This document shows positions 23,280-36,140 of a DNA stretch of 64,000 bases, piece after piece. The translations under genes and the position numbers were made by a program. Below the pieces are notes generated by a model, which was not told the origin of the DNA, searched no databases, and worked only from the letters and a program-made list of their open reading frames with translations. Within the stretch, counting starts at the first letter, position 1. Each line of letters starts with the position of its first letter. The stretch comes from Brassica napus (lineage: Eukaryota > Streptophyta > Magnoliopsida > Brassicales > Brassicaceae), in contig NC_063450.1 in assembly GCF_020379485.1 (NCBI RefSeq), positions 24,714,137-24,778,136 on the forward strand, in the 5' to 3' direction.

Positions 23280-23472
23280 TATTATATTTACCTAGTTATC
23301 ACTGAAGCCAATGGTTTCCCATATTTTTCTAAGAATAGTTCACATTCTTGTAAAAGAAAAACAATTGTCATTTTACATGTATTCCAGACAAATATAATAA
23401 ACCTAAAGTATCTTTTAACCTCTCCAATTAAGTCACCAATCCGACTTCTCATAAGCCGGTTTATGTGTAATT

Positions 23473-23994
23473 TTATTTGCTTTCCAGTAGACAAACGTTC
23501 CTTTCTAGCATGCCGATCCCTAGCAAACACCTATTAAGAAAATATATATCTCCATCATGTTTTCTTGGTTACAAACATGATTATATGCCAAAAGAAAAAA
23601 AACTCTCACCTTTGAAGGTAATAATGCATCAAGTTTTTCGAGACATAATCTAAATATCCTGCAAAAAAAAAAAAATCAATCTTATAACCTAGAAAAGAAA
23701 CTCACACAATGAAATACAAAGGTTTCAGCCCACCTTCTTTATTTTGCTGGAATTCTTCCAAAAACCTCTTGTGCACCTTCCCACGTTCCTCATTTGCCTG
23801 CAAAGCTAACCATTTCAAATCTAGAGCCAAAAAAACGACACCCATTTGTAATAGATTCAAACCTGAGATGTGTCTCTTGAAATTATCACTTGCTTCTCAG
23901 CCTTCTCAAGTTTCTCAATGAACATGGGTACTTTGGACATGATTCCTACGCTGAGGAAAGTGAGGAAAATAGCTGAATCTGGTGAAAAGTTCAT
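23473..23994 (-). CDS. Predicted four-exon small protein, 100 residues, function unknown
   Basis: Exons on the minus strand: 23863-23994, 23734-23797, 23610-23658, 23473-23530. All three introns are GT-AG, all phases agree, and the total is 303 bases, ending in TAA. The product begins MNFSPDSAIFLTFLSVGIMS (possibly a hydrophobic N-terminus), then a charged, helix-prone segment with IEKLEKAEKQV and ANEERGKVHKRFLEEF, and a short C-terminal part. I do not recognise the family. The charged middle resembles a coiled-coil piece of a larger protein, so it could be a truncated relic. In another frame, 23288-23530 stays open past this stop, so the true end could differ if exon 4 is spliced otherwise. 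It lies right of MS5 copy C, left of AP-1 gamma. Confidence 0.5.
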
Positions 23995-24305
23995 TTTCTA
24001 CGCTCGTTGAATTAAAGAAAATGATTTAACGATGTCATTTTAATCTTCTCGCTTCTTTAAAGAAATGTCTTTTTCCTTTTGGAAACGAGACCATGAGGTT
24101 TTCAAATTAGAAAAGATTAGCAACTAAACAACGGTATTAACTTGATTATTTTTGGAAGTTATAAAACTAATATTCATTACTCATTAGAATTATAAAATGA
24201 TTTTATTTTAACAAGGTTTCAGAAACACGAATTTTTGGAACTTCTGAATATTACAAAGTTAATTTCAAAAAAAAAACTATTGAATTACATCATTGTTTAA
24301 TAAAT
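23995..24305. other. Intergenic, nothing seen
   Basis: 311 bases upstream of the small minus-strand gene, so it would hold that gene's promoter if the gene is real. No clear TATA box or repeat is visible. Confidence 0.5.
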
Positions 24306-25266
24306 TAGGTATGGGTGTTTTTCGGGTCGGTTTCTTTTGGGTTCAAGTACTACAAACTTGGGTTAAATTGGGTACTTGAAAATTTCTGGCTCAGGTTCGG
24401 ATTGGTTTCTCTCGGGACATGGTCGGTTTGGATATATGTAAAATTCATATAATTTTCAGATTCGGGTCGGGTTTGAGTATTTAAGATTCAAAATAGACTC
24501 GAAGTACATGAACCATCAAAATTTATCTAAAATCCGTCATATTTATCTAAAAGTTTATAAAATAACCAAAGAGAAACTATTAACAACTAAAATTAAACAT
24601 TTTTAAACTCCAAATTTGATATGTTTGAACCGAGATCCGTCGATAAACTAGTAAAGAGAGGGGACGAGAACTCGTCGGTGGGTCGAGACAAAGACGTTTA
24701 TTAGATCAAGGAATCGTTTGATTGTGTTACAAAAGAGGAAAGAAACGGTAGAAAGTAAGCCGGTGAAAGCTAGTTCGCCGGAAGGTAAAAATCGGCGAGA
24801 GTAAGATGAAAAACCCTAATTTCTAGCCGAAAGTAAATGTGTAGTGATTTGCGGATCCCTTCCTCGTTGCCTCTCTCTTCCCTTTTATAGGCGGTTACTC
24901 GTTAACCTAACTCGTCTTGACCTAATGGGCCTTTCGTCGATTGCGCCAAGCTGTCGGGCCGCTACTTTGAGTCGTCGAATCGACTGCTTTCAGTCGTCGA
25001 GTAGAATTTTCAACTAAATAATAAACTAAAATATAAAAATAAACACATGAAATCATAGTTTTGGATATTCGTTTTTAATTGGGTATGAATCGGTTCTCGT
25101 CGGGTGAGTCTATTCGAGTCAGTACTCTTTGGATTTAAGTTTTTTGTTTTTGCTTCTGGTTCTTTTGAATAAAAATTTTTAGACTCAACTAGATACTTAT
25201 AATTTGGTTTCGCTTCGAACCGGTTCTGGTTCGGATTTTCAGGTTTGGATAAAATATCCATGCCTA
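24306..25266. mobile_element. hAT-like non-autonomous element with inner insertion
   Basis: Ends taggtatggg (24306) and tccatgccta (ending 25266) are imperfect inverted repeats. The flanking 8-mers are taataaat (24298-24305) and taagaaat (25267-25274), matching 7 of 8, consistent with a hAT target duplication. The outer parts carry repeated cggttc/gggtcgg-type phrases in opposite orientations at the two ends. No transposase frame. Confidence 0.6.
24622..25012 (-). repeat. LTR-like insert, probable solo LTR
   Basis: A GC-richer 391-bp block inside the hAT-like element. Read on the minus strand it starts TGAAAATTCTACTCGACG, has a TATA box (cctataaaaggg, about 24883-24894), a later aataaa (about 24697-24703) and ends GGTTCAAACA. 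TG...CA ends with promoter and poly(A) signals in that order look like an LTR. I could not find a target duplication, so the edges are tentative. Confidence 0.45.
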
Positions 25267-25274
25267 TAAGAAAT

Positions 25275-26694
25275 AGTGTTAGACACGTTGGATACTCCTA
25301 TATGATCAACTAAAACTAGTAAATTGGGTAACTTGGAAATTTGCAGATATTTATTTCATTATCAAAACTATCCTCCAGTTCACCGAATCCGTATCAGCCC
25401 ACATAATTAGTCTCTTAGAAATACAAACAACTGTGGTTCCAATTAGTTTCTAATTTTAGCAGATGAAAAATGTAACACTCTTTCCATATTTTATAACGCA
25501 AGGACCACAACTGATTCATTTTCAAGAAAAAATATACTTTTTGTGAGATTCATTCTAATAAACAATTAGTCAATTCATATCTTTTATTATCATTTCTAGT
25601 TAATAGAAAAATGAGCAAAAGCTCTTAATTCTTTCCAATGTGGCATCACTTTTATTGACTCACAAAATCATACTGTATGATACAACCCTCGCACATTTTA
25701 TTTTCGTTTCATCTTGAGTAGAAATCAATCGCGTTCTTTTTCAAGGGACCTTCCAATTTTCTTTTAAATAATAAAATGTTATTTTGTGAGCATTAACCAA
25801 TATTTTATTAGATGAGATTTGTAATTCAAGAAAAATGTTAATCTCACCAAAATCACATTGGTCACACAACAAGAAGACTATTCGTGCAAATTAAGCCAGT
25901 GAAATAAATTTGCTCTGCAACATTATGTATTCGTCCAGGTGGTGATTCGCTATATAACGTCATTGGATTGATTATTACTAGTAGAAGTTTAAAATAATCT
26001 AGTAATTAGCCTTACAAAAAAGTTTTTCTACTGACAATGGTGTAAATCGAACATGTGGCATAAAGAGATTAAGTGAGTTCAAGTTAGGGTGTGTGCCCAC
26101 TAGACTTGGTTAAAATTCATATATAGTAAATATTCTAAAAGTTTTTAAGAAATATTTTGAAAGCCTTCCAAAAATTAAAATAAATTTTTGCATACTGTGG
26201 TAATCGAAAACACTAAACACGATAGATGGTGATCAAGATGAGGCGTGTAGCCACCAGACTATGTTGTTACGCAGAATACTGATAACATTTGCGTTATTAT
26301 ATACTATAGACATGATTGTTTCGTAAATGTTTATATTGTTAAAAATTTGTATAATTTTGGTTAGTGGGGCCCAAATTACCCAGAATCTATTTCAAGTGGT
26401 CTCCAAATTATCACAGCTTAATCTTTGATCCCATACTCAAAAAAACTTTTGTACACAACGAGACAAACGTGTGCGTTTCCTCGATCACTTTAGATACCAA
26501 ACGGGAAGTTTTGTTCAAAAAGAAACCCGGAGAACCTCAAATCCCAAACAAAGCCATAAGTTCTTGTTTCAACAATGGAAAGAAAATAGGAAGGGTAAAA
26601 GGTGATTTTGCAGCATCTAACGGCTCGGGCAAGACCAGTCTTTGTTTTTGTTGTTGAATCCGGATGATAAAAACAAATACTCAAGTCCTTATGC
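25275..26694. other. 3' flank of AP-1 gamma and unassigned AT-rich DNA
   Basis: No gene seen. 26430-26694 is the presumed 3' untranslated region and terminator area of AP-1 gamma (minus strand), and this part is duplicated at 13700-13945. The rest is AT-rich. Confidence 0.55.
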
Positions 26695-29600
26695 TCACAA
26701 CCCACGAGGGAAGTTGTTGATTTGTCCTTCCTCCAATACATCTTTTCCGTTCACTTTGTACCCAATCCTCATGCGCATCACAAGAGATTTCTGTCATATA
26801 AACATTCAATCCCTCGAGTGTTAAAATCTAGAGGATCAACCAATCTTTATTTGAACATAGATTGAGCTGCGGATCTCATGAAATGATTCACTTAATGTTG
26901 AAGACATGAGCTTAGAAAGGAAGCTCAACAAAGAAAGTGTAGATACCTACTTAACAAAAAAAAAAGAAAATGTAGATACCTTCCCGTGCTGGCTGTTAGT
27001 GACTCTCAGATTCTGCGTTACCTTACCACCGCTTGCCGGGAGTGTGTTACTGCTAGCTGGATCCAAGTGCAGCTGGAGGAACTGGAAAATTCCAAGAACG
27101 ACAGACCAGGTTAAGGAAAGAAAACTTTATACTAAGGGGCAAAAAAAAGATGAGGACGAAGTTAAGAAACTGAAATCACCTTTGGAACAGCTGCCTGGAA
27201 GACAAAATCAGTGAAAGTATCAGGAGATAAGTTTATAAAAGTGGCCTCGACATTTGTTGTTTGTGGGTTCCCTGATGGCTTTGAGAAAGTGAATTCAATC
27301 TTCAAGGAGCTGCTCTCGTATGCAACAATAGGTGGATATGCTGGACCATTGGTTGCTGCAATTAAGTTACTGATTTTCGTAAAAGGGTTTCAGTGATTAT
27401 ATAGATTCTGTTTCAGTGATTATCTAGAGACATTTCTTTACCTTCCTTTGATGGACTTGGAGAAAGGCCATCTAACAAATCAAACATACCACCAGCAGAC
27501 GCGGTAGTTGCTATGTGAGGTGGAGCTGATGAAGAAAGTGCGTCCAGCGCAGTAGAAGAATTATTGTTCATGTCGGCTGTTGATAACAAATCAATTGCTG
27601 ATGTGCTGTTTTGTGCCGGAGAAGGGGTCCCAATTGAAAGAATATCCAGCAACAGATCTGTGCCGGCTTTAGGAGCTGGGGTTGCACCTGAAACATTGCA
27701 AAGCTTAAATATCATAACTAAGGACACCATAAAATGAATCGAGCAGCTGTAGAGGCGCCACCAAAGAACTAACCAGATTGTGCTGATGATGATCCTAAGT
27801 CAACACTGAGAAGATCCTGAAGGAAATCTGCACCAGATGAACTACTAGGCGCAGCCAAGATATCGTCAGAACCCAGGTCCAGCAAGTCCACTAGTGGAGC
27901 TGCAGAAACACCATTTGGAATACTAACTGAAGGCTTGGCCATTGTTGAAACTGACGCAGGCAAAGAGCCAGCCCTCCGCACATTGAAGGTAGCCTCATCT
28001 AGCACTGGCATTCTCTCAACCAGGGAAGACCTATATGCACAGAGACCTCGCTTTCATGAGCTCTAAGGGGCAGGCACAATGAAAAAAATACACTAGAAGA
28101 TGGATAATGAAGAGACAAACAAGGGATTTCATTAACCACCTGATATTTTTATGCCTCTCAACGATAGAATTGAACTCAATAGCTCTCTGCTGCATTTCAA
28201 GGAGAAGGCTCCCTTTCTGCTTCAAAATTACATCTTTAATTCTCCTGCCAGAATTTTATAAATTTGTTTAATCACCAGAAGAGAGCTGAGAGCAAGGATG
28301 GACAATGTATTTCTAATAATTTCTCAGAAGGTTACGCACTGCAGTTTCTGATAGACACAGCCAAAATTCCATTATTCATATACTCAGTACGCATATGCAT
28401 CTTGTGTAGAGTTGAAGTTGAGAAGTAAAGATATTGGATGAACGAGGGGTGTGGGGGGATAAGAACAACAGACACTGAGATTGAGAAAACTTTAACATAC
28501 TCTGAGATAGAAGGAAATCGAGATGACAGCTTCAGTAGAGCAACCAATGCCATCGCTTTTGTAGTCATATCTGAGTTATGGCGAGTAATGGCATCCTCAA
28601 CAACGTCCACTGCATCACATTCCGTTACCTGCTCAAGGCAGTCAACTAGTCATTGCATGTTTTATTTTACGGTCAACAAGACATCCGGAAAACAAGAGCA
28701 TCTGCCTATTAAATAGGGATAAAAATGAGTTACTATTGGTACTGTAGTGCTCACCGTTATTGGATCTTCAATACCAAGCATCCCCACATTGTTGACCAAC
28801 AAATCACCATATTCCCCAATGCACCATATGGCCACTCGGACAAGGGTCTCCTATTTGAAATCTCAAAGAAACCATATTAGGAAGGATTACACAAATTGAA
28901 GATTGAAATCAATCAAACATAGAAAATAAGAGGTACCTGTTCCGAATATGTCAAGACTGCTTTGTATAATGCTCTGACTGTATACCCATGAAGCTCTGAT
29001 GCATTGCTTATGACAACAATCAGAGCATGCCACACATCATCTTTCACAAACTTTCCAGCCTACTAAGACGTAATAGAGGACAATAGGGTTAAGGCCGATA
29101 CAAAATGTCCAATCAAAAAGAGCTTAGACAACTATAAACTCTTCAAACATAGCATAAAATGTCTCGTATTTTTATCCATACCTCCGACAGAACCTTGAGC
29201 ATCTGATCAATGTACCAGATTTTCTCTGGAGAAAACCTGCATTATCGAAATTGTCAATAAATCAATATAGAATCCAGTTAACTCGACACTCAAATCTCTT
29301 GAGCATAAAAAAAGTTAAGGCAAGTGCTCACTTTCTCAAACAGAATACTTACTTCTCAACGATAGAACAAATTTTTGCACTAAGATCCTCCTTAAAATCT
29401 TCATCGCTGATTTCCAAATAATCAATTAGCTCCTTTGTCAGTTGTTTGACATTATTCTCATTCACCAAAAGAGAGACGAGCTCAAGAGCTCTTTTCCGGA
29501 TAGAAGCATCTGGGTCCTAAATTGTTGATGGAAGCAAAAACCAAATTAATATGAATTCTTTCTCTAAGACAAGTAGACAACTATTACTTACAGTTGTATA

Positions 29601-32295
29601 CATATATTTCCGGGTAGTACTAAAAACAATACCTTAACACATTCCAAGATTGTAACTCTGTGCCTTTGCACTGCTTGATCATCAAAAGCGATTGCTTTCA
29701 TCAGCATGTTTAATGCAACATATCTGAGAGAACGAGAATATGAATTTCATAAGGGGAGTGCAGTGCAGCATGTCTGAGAGAACAAGAGTGAGAAATTATA
29801 ATATAAAACGAATATTAAGAAGCACTGGCTGATAACAAGAGGGCAATGTGTTTCATAGAGCTGCATTGATAAACGGAAAACAACAAACTAGTAATCTAGT
29901 TCTAAACATATGGTATCATATGATTGTAACAGATAAAAACTGAAGTGAAGGGGTTGAAACTTGAACCTGATATTATTGTCACGGTTAGATAGGAATCTTC
30001 CCAAGATATTGATAGCAAGCACACGCAAGCTACTGGTGTCTTCAATGGCCATGATTGTTTCAACACACTCATAGAGTATGGCATTTCCTGCGTTCTTGTT
30101 TGATTCAGTTTTTGTTGCCACCTACAATAGCATGAAACCAACTAGAATAAAGATATCTCTCAGCGTAACAGCAAGGAACTAGAAAACAAAGCAACCAACA
30201 GTAGATCCCTGACTCTGAAGTTAGAAGATTTCTAAAACAAGACATGCAACAGAAGCAAGATTCGCCATGGTGATAGAACTGATTGAAGCAACCTTATCTA
30301 GCCACAAATAAGCACTCGCTAATAAACAAAGACCGGCATCAAAAGAGGTAAAATTCAACCCGGCCAAAAGTACGTGTAATGTCAGTACCCAACAAGTCCT
30401 GTATCCAACAAAAATAATGATATCCCATCACCTATCAACTAGTGAAGCTTCTTTCTCCCATTACGCTATACTTAAACATGAGCTGTAGCACATGAGATAA
30501 CAAAGCTATCATATAACACTAGTACTTTCTACAAAAATTTAAAAATATATATTTAATGCAACTGAAAGAAAATTACGATAAGATCTTGATGGTTCCTAAG
30601 GGAATTACATCCTAAATGTGAAAATGGTGAGCCATATCCAGGATCATTAGCTATTTGTTACTAACCTGGGCAAGTATATCAGTCATCAAATCACTAGCAT
30701 TGGCGTCACCGTGGCCTAAAACACGCAGGACCTTAAGTAACCGTATGTGTAAAAAAGGGTCTGTGATCCCTGCAACATCATACTCAGGCTGATATGCGCT
30801 ATTTGTAATATCCCTCAGAGTTTTTATTAGCCCCTCCGTGCATTTCTGCATAGACAATACAAAGACAAAACTTTATCAAAAAACCTGTCTGCCCATTTCA
30901 GCACAATGATCTAGTTCTAGGCGAATACCGCACGTGAATCAAACTCATTTGAGGGCAGGAACGTAAGTGAAGGAGAAATATAGTACACAGAAGCATTATA
31001 CAAGTAATATAGTGGGCACATGTACGGATGTTCAACGAAAAATATAAAACTACAATATGCCGCTGCTCCTGTATGCACTAATTAAGCGATTTACAGAAGT
31101 TTATTGAGCTACCTTCCTGAAGAATTCTAGGGCCTCATCATTGATCGTGCATAGTTCATAACAAAGTTGAACTCCTGTTATAAGAACACCATGATGCTTT
31201 TCTTTAAGCAAGGACGAAGCCGCATTTATAAAGTTCTCCGCAAGATCTGGAACTTTCCTTACTATTCTAGTGGAGCAAAGTGCCGCCTACATATAATACA
31301 ACAACACAAATGGTCAAAGAAATGAAAGAACAAAAAAAAACAGCAATCGAACTCCATCAAGCCATATATAGGAACTAGAAAACACTTCACCTTTTTCCGG
31401 ATATTAGGGTCACGAAACTGGATCAACCTTTCTACTTCCGGCGCAAGATCACGAGCCATTTCCGCAGAACAAATATTCCCTAAAGCACAGAGCGCCAATC
31501 CTACAACATACTGGTTCGTGTGGTTAAGATCTCTGCACGTGAGTCAAGGCTAAACCGGAACAAATCTATTAAGCTATTTTCCCCACCTTGAATTCCTACC
31601 ATAGCAATGAATCCCAAAAGCAAATGTGCGATCTTTCACCACTAACATTGAACAAGAATCTAAGCAAAGGCCATGCTATTAAAATCAATACAATATGCTT
31701 TCCTCTCCAAATTCCCATCACAGCAAATGCAACCCTAAATCAAGAGTTCAATCTTTCTCCACTAACACTGAACAAGAATCTATGCAAAGTCACTAGGAAC
31801 AGTAAAGGATACTGTTTTAATGAGTTAGTGACGAGCATCAAGACTTCTTGTCTCTCATCAAGAAGCAACATTAACCCGAGATAACCAATCCTCTTCTCTG
31901 GAAACCCCGGAGACGCAATAAGCTTCAAGCACTCCATCTGCCCAAAGTGCGTAGGGTAGCCCAGCATGTGTATGAACATGAGCTTAGCGAGGTTCCTGTG
32001 CCTATCATGAGGGTCATTCTCGTTGATAGATGCTCTGATATCAGCACACTCTTTTCTCACAACGCCACGCTCCTCAGCAGCTGTTTTGCAAGCTCTTATG
32101 GATCTGATCATGTCCCTGAAATCATACAATTTAAAGTAAATTTTCAAACTGATCTGAAACATATAAACACCCAAATCCTTCTCGCATTCCCATTCGTATA
32201 TGATCAGAAACAGAGACTATTATGAAACGTGAGATGGAAATGGAAAGAGGAGGATCCAATTACCTTAGACGAGTACTGGAAGAGAAGGGATTCAT
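26695..32295 (-). CDS. AP1G: AP-1 complex subunit gamma (gamma-adaptin), complete, 18 coding exons
   Basis: Large subunit of the AP-1 clathrin adaptor, which sorts cargo at the trans-Golgi network/early endosome. Exons (5' to 3', minus strand): 32264-32295, 31813-32115, 31391-31532, 31113-31286, 30666-30845, 29967-30121, 29633-29723, 29353-29516, 29182-29236, 28937-29059, 28755-28850, 28501-28628, 28140-28244, 27774-28030, 27442-27687, 27180-27355, 26980-27081, 26695-26790. They total 2625 bases (874 residues plus stop); all borders are GT-AG and all phases agree. Arabidopsis homologues are about 876 residues. Residues about 10-590 form the adaptin trunk ([17 protein letters not shown], then [11 protein letters not shown]). 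About 590-750 is a Ser/Pro/Asp-rich hinge with clathrin-box-like DLLDLGSDD. About 755-874 is the gamma-ear, ending NNFPRGL. The start MNPFSS fits the family. Arabidopsis names AP1G1/AP1G2 are used inconsistently, so no number is given. Confidence 0.96.
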
Positions 32296-32790
32296 GGTTG
32301 GAGCAACTTTTAGGAAGAATCTACAAATCGAGTAATCCGCGCGGAAGAATTACGCCGCCGGAGCTCCGAGTAGCTGATCTAGAAACGAGGGATGAAAACG
32401 AAACTGAGTGATTTGGATCTCGGTGGACACGACGACGATTCTCAGTCTTCGTAAAGCCACATTCCAAATTAAATACGTTGTAACGTGATTATAGATTAAA
32501 CGGCGACGTTTCCTCAGCAGCCAGAAAATATAAACTAGCCGACAGTGGGCCTTAGTTGGGCCCAAGTGTAACAATTACTTGAACAAGTGCGCGACACTTT
32601 AATAAAGTTAAAAGATGCTATGCAGCAAGTAAAGACGCAAGTCGCTTTCTCTCCCACTACTCGATTCCGACAAGTCGCTTTCTTGTTCGTCGTTTTCAAT
32701 CTGGGTATGTTTCTTTCAGATATCTGCTTCTGAATCTGTTAACTTGCCTCAATTTCCAAACCCAAAAATGGGATTTTTAATAATATTTTC
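32296..32790. promoter_or_regulatory. Divergent promoter region between AP1G and the NHL relic
   Basis: About 0.5 kb separates the AP1G start codon (minus strand) from the first recognisable NHL-gene piece (plus strand). It must contain the AP1G 5' untranslated region and promoter. ggcgacgtttcctcagcag and tgggccttagttgggccc (tandem GGGCC-type sites, about 32545-32565) are visible; TGGGCC/GGGCCC elements are common in promoters of plant housekeeping genes. No clear TATA box was assigned. Confidence 0.5.
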
Positions 32791-32797
32791 ATGGGTA

Positions 32798-34190
32798 CGA
32801 GGTTTGTCGACGGTCATAAGTCTGGAATGAATCCACAGACGACTCATGCTCTACCACCAGGATCATCTTCCAATTTGATTCGTTAGGATGCACATTCTAC
32901 ACTAGTACTTCTTTTCCTCTGTCCATTGGTAAATACGCACAAATCCACCACCTTTAGTACTAATCTATGGATCGGATCATCGTAGCTGTGTTTGTAAATG
33001 GGTAGTCGATTGAAGCTTGTATAAGTAAATGTTAGGGCTAATGGGTAGCTCATTTGGAGTATGTATTTGTGTAGATAGTGTGATGAGTCGGTTTGCTGGG
33101 GATGGGAATCCCGGTTATTTAGATGGGTAACAGCCGGTTCAGCAAACCTCGTGGTAGGGAATGTCTATGTTGCTGATAAGAACAAATAAAGCCATACGCA
33201 AGATTAGCTCTCTTCAGGTGTTTTATCCATTTTCTTATGCCCCTTTTTGCTTTGAATGCTAGTTTAGTTTGTTACTGTCTAATCTTTTGTTTACTGGGCT
33301 GCACATAACGCAACATTCTCTAGTGACTTTGAAAAAACTTTTGTTACGCATAGATGTTGTTTGCTTGTTGTCTCTGACCATGGAAACGAAATGATCCGCC
33401 AGATAAACCTAAAGGAGGAGGATTAGCTCGAAATCTCTCATACTAGTATGTTTGTTTTTTTGTTTTTTGTAAATTTTGATACACTCTGCTTTTAGAAACT
33501 TCAAGGATTCTCCTTTTGATGTTTTCAGGTTTAGGGTCATACTCTCTTTGGTCAGTAGGGATTGTCCTCTCATGCTTTCTCGGTTTAGCCATTGGATTTG
33601 CTACTCGCCCTTACATCATTCGTCATGTGAGTTTCTTTATTTTAACTATCATCATCACATTTGTTTATGTCTCTAACTCTCTTAACCAAATTGTTATAGA
33701 CAGGAAGAAGCGAATCACCACCACTCGTTTCATCATGACATGGAAGCTTCTCCTAATTATCAAATTAGGTTCGGACCTTCTTCTCCTACGTTAGAAACTT
33801 AGTTGCTGGATCGTTACTAAGTAGACTAATTATGATGATTGTATCTCACCTTTCCCTCATTTATTCCGCAATAAGTAGATTAGAAAGTTCGATGGTATCT
33901 CCCCTTTTCTTCATGTGTCAACGGTCAACCCAACAATGTAGCTATCTTAAACAAGACAGACACGTTACTAAGTAGACAGCAACTTAGAGCCGCCGCTCTC
34001 TCTGGAACCTTCTGATGATGTTATGGACCTGATTACATTTGATGATGCACAAGAAACTAATAATGATGAAGAGTGCAGTGATCAGGAGACTGACATTGCT
34101 TTGACTCTTCCTCGTGCAACCATAGATGACATGATAAACGTTCAGATTCAAAGATGGCTGAGAACAGCGCTGCAGTTATTCCTCTGCTGA
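32798..34190 (+). pseudogene. NHL-repeat protein gene relic
   Basis: Pieces of a plant NHL-domain protein in order. About 32798-32886: VDGHKSGMNPQTTHALPPGS then a stop. About 33090-33215: NHL repeat SRFAGDGNPGYLDG, and after a break nvyVADKNNKAIRKI in shifted frames. About 33533-33640: a transmembrane segment (VGIVLSCFLGLAIGFATRPY). About 33980-34190: an acidic C-terminal tail with ITFDDAQETNNDEECSD and TIDDMINVQIQRW. Stops (TAA at about 33128) and frame breaks interrupt the N-terminal and repeat parts. In Arabidopsis, NHL genes lie next to gamma-adaptin (from memory), matching this position. The better-kept 3' end suggests fairly recent decay. Confidence 0.72.
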
Positions 34191-34412
34191 CTAGGCTTTT
34201 GTTTTTGTTTAAAAGCAGAGGAAGTATGTGTCTTCAGTAAAATTGTTAATGTTCTTGGAACTAAAATAGCTTTGTGCTGAACGTGTTCAAATCAAAAATG
34301 TTCTTGGAATTTCAAATCAAAAATTCCTTGTAGGCTCCACTGCTCAGATTAGCAGAACTTTTGATTTGTCATCTAAGTTAAATGCATTGTATTTATGTTA
34401 TGCATTTTAATA

Positions 34413-35653
34413 GGGAAAATCGCATTTTAAACCTTGAGAGTGCCACATTCTCGCACTTTAAACACTGAACGATTTTGACTCGCACTTTAAACCTTGAAAT
34501 TGACATTTTTATTATAACAAACCTCCAAGTCAACTAGGTGACATGTACTGTTCATTTTGGGATGACATGCCGGTTTTTTCTTTTTCTTTTAAATAAAAAA
34601 TAAAATACATATAAAATTCGAAAAAAAATCAAAAAACTTGAAAAAATTGGAAAAATTCAAAAAAATCTAAAATTTCAAAAAAAATATAAAAAATAACATT
34701 TCAAAATTAAAAATAAAATTAATATTTTTAAAAATTAATCCAATTATAAACCATTAAGTATATATAAGATAATAACTTGAATGGTGATTTTAGATTCTGG
34801 TTTTTGGTTATTGATTTTTTTTAAAAAAATTTGATTTATTAATACTTAACTTGTTAAATTTTCAAAATTAATCCTATTATTGGTATTATTTATTAAAATG
34901 ATATTTATTTTAGTAATTTTAAGTTTGTTTAAAAAGAAATTAACTTATAAGTGAAGTTCTTAAAAATAGTAAATAACTTTGAAATTAAATAAATAACTTT
35001 GAAATTAAATAAATAACTAATCAAATTTTAGAGAAACTAAAATATGTGCTACTTATCTAAGAAGTTTCACTCATACCAAAACCTAACATATACAAATCTA
35101 AAGGCATACATCTCTATCTCTTAATTATATTTCAAACTAACTTACAGTATTTTAGTTAAGGTCGAAAACATTTTAAGTGGTCTATGAGAAATTTTCTAGT
35201 TTCACAAAAATTTAATAAGTTAAGTATTAATAAATCAAAAATTAAAAAAAAATCAAAAACCAAAAAAACAGAATCTAGTATCACCATTCAAGTTATTATA
35301 TTATATATATTTATTGGTTTATAATCGGATTAATTTTTTTAAAAATATTTTATTTTATTTTTAATTTTGAGTTATTTTAATATTTTTTTAATTTTTCAAA
35401 AAAAAAAACGATTTTTTCGAATTGTTTCGAATTTTCTATGTATTTTATTTTTATTTAAAAAAAAGAAAAAACCAACTCGTCATCACAAAATGAACAGTAC
35501 TTGTCATCTCATTGACTTAGTAAACAAATAAATCTCGTTGGAGGTTTGTTATGATAAGAATGTCACTTTCAAGGTGTAAAGTGCTAGTCAAAAACGTTCA
35601 GTGTTTAAAGTGCGAGAATGTGACACTCACAGGGTTTAAAATGCGATTTTCCC
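34413..35653. mobile_element. MULE-like foldback element with long inverted repeats
   Basis: The first about 390 bp (from gggaaaatcgcattttaaac) reappears inverted at the right end (gtttaaaatgcgattttccc), with both arms continuing deep into the AT-rich centre. Flanking 10-mers cattttaata (34403-34412) and catttgaata (35654-35663) differ at one base. Long TIRs with a 9-10 bp target duplication fit a non-autonomous Mutator-like element. No transposase is present. Confidence 0.8.
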
Positions 35654-35663
35654 CATTTGAATA

Positions 35664-36140
35664 TATATGTTTTGTACGATTATTTTAAGGTTACATTTGT
35701 GAGTTTAGAACTAAAATTATTATTAAACTGAGTATAACTGAGTTAACTATAAATATAAAACATAATTTTTACATAAATTAATAATTTGTTTGTTTATGGG
35801 AAAATTCTCCTTATATAGAGAATTACAATTTAATATTAATAATTTTTATATTTTTAAATACAATCAATACTACTGTAATTTTAAGATAATTTATTTATTT
35901 TGTTTAAAATCATACAATGAGTTTATGACTATTAAGAAAATTAAATTTTTGATTGTTGGAATGAGCTTTTTTAATGGGTCATGAATGTAATGAATTAAAT
36001 TAATGGTTAAGTATATTTTCAAACAAAAAAAATCGAAAGACTTAAATGTCATTAATGATAATTTTAATTCCTTTGGTAATTTAGGTAAGATTCTTTTTCA
36101 TGAAAAGCATAAAATCGTGTTTTAATAGTGTTTATATATA
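35664..36140. other. AT-rich intergenic, nothing seen
   Basis: About 480 bases of low-GC DNA. The frame at 35790-35984 is a product of base composition and has no domain. Confidence 0.6.

Noticed and set aside
26906..27396. Plus-strand frames over the AP1G 3' exons
   Set aside because: Antisense shadows of the gamma-ear exons, with no conservation expected on that strand.
27413..28011. Open frames of 105 and 80 codons on the minus strand
   Set aside because: They are exons 15 and 14 of the AP1G hinge, not separate genes.
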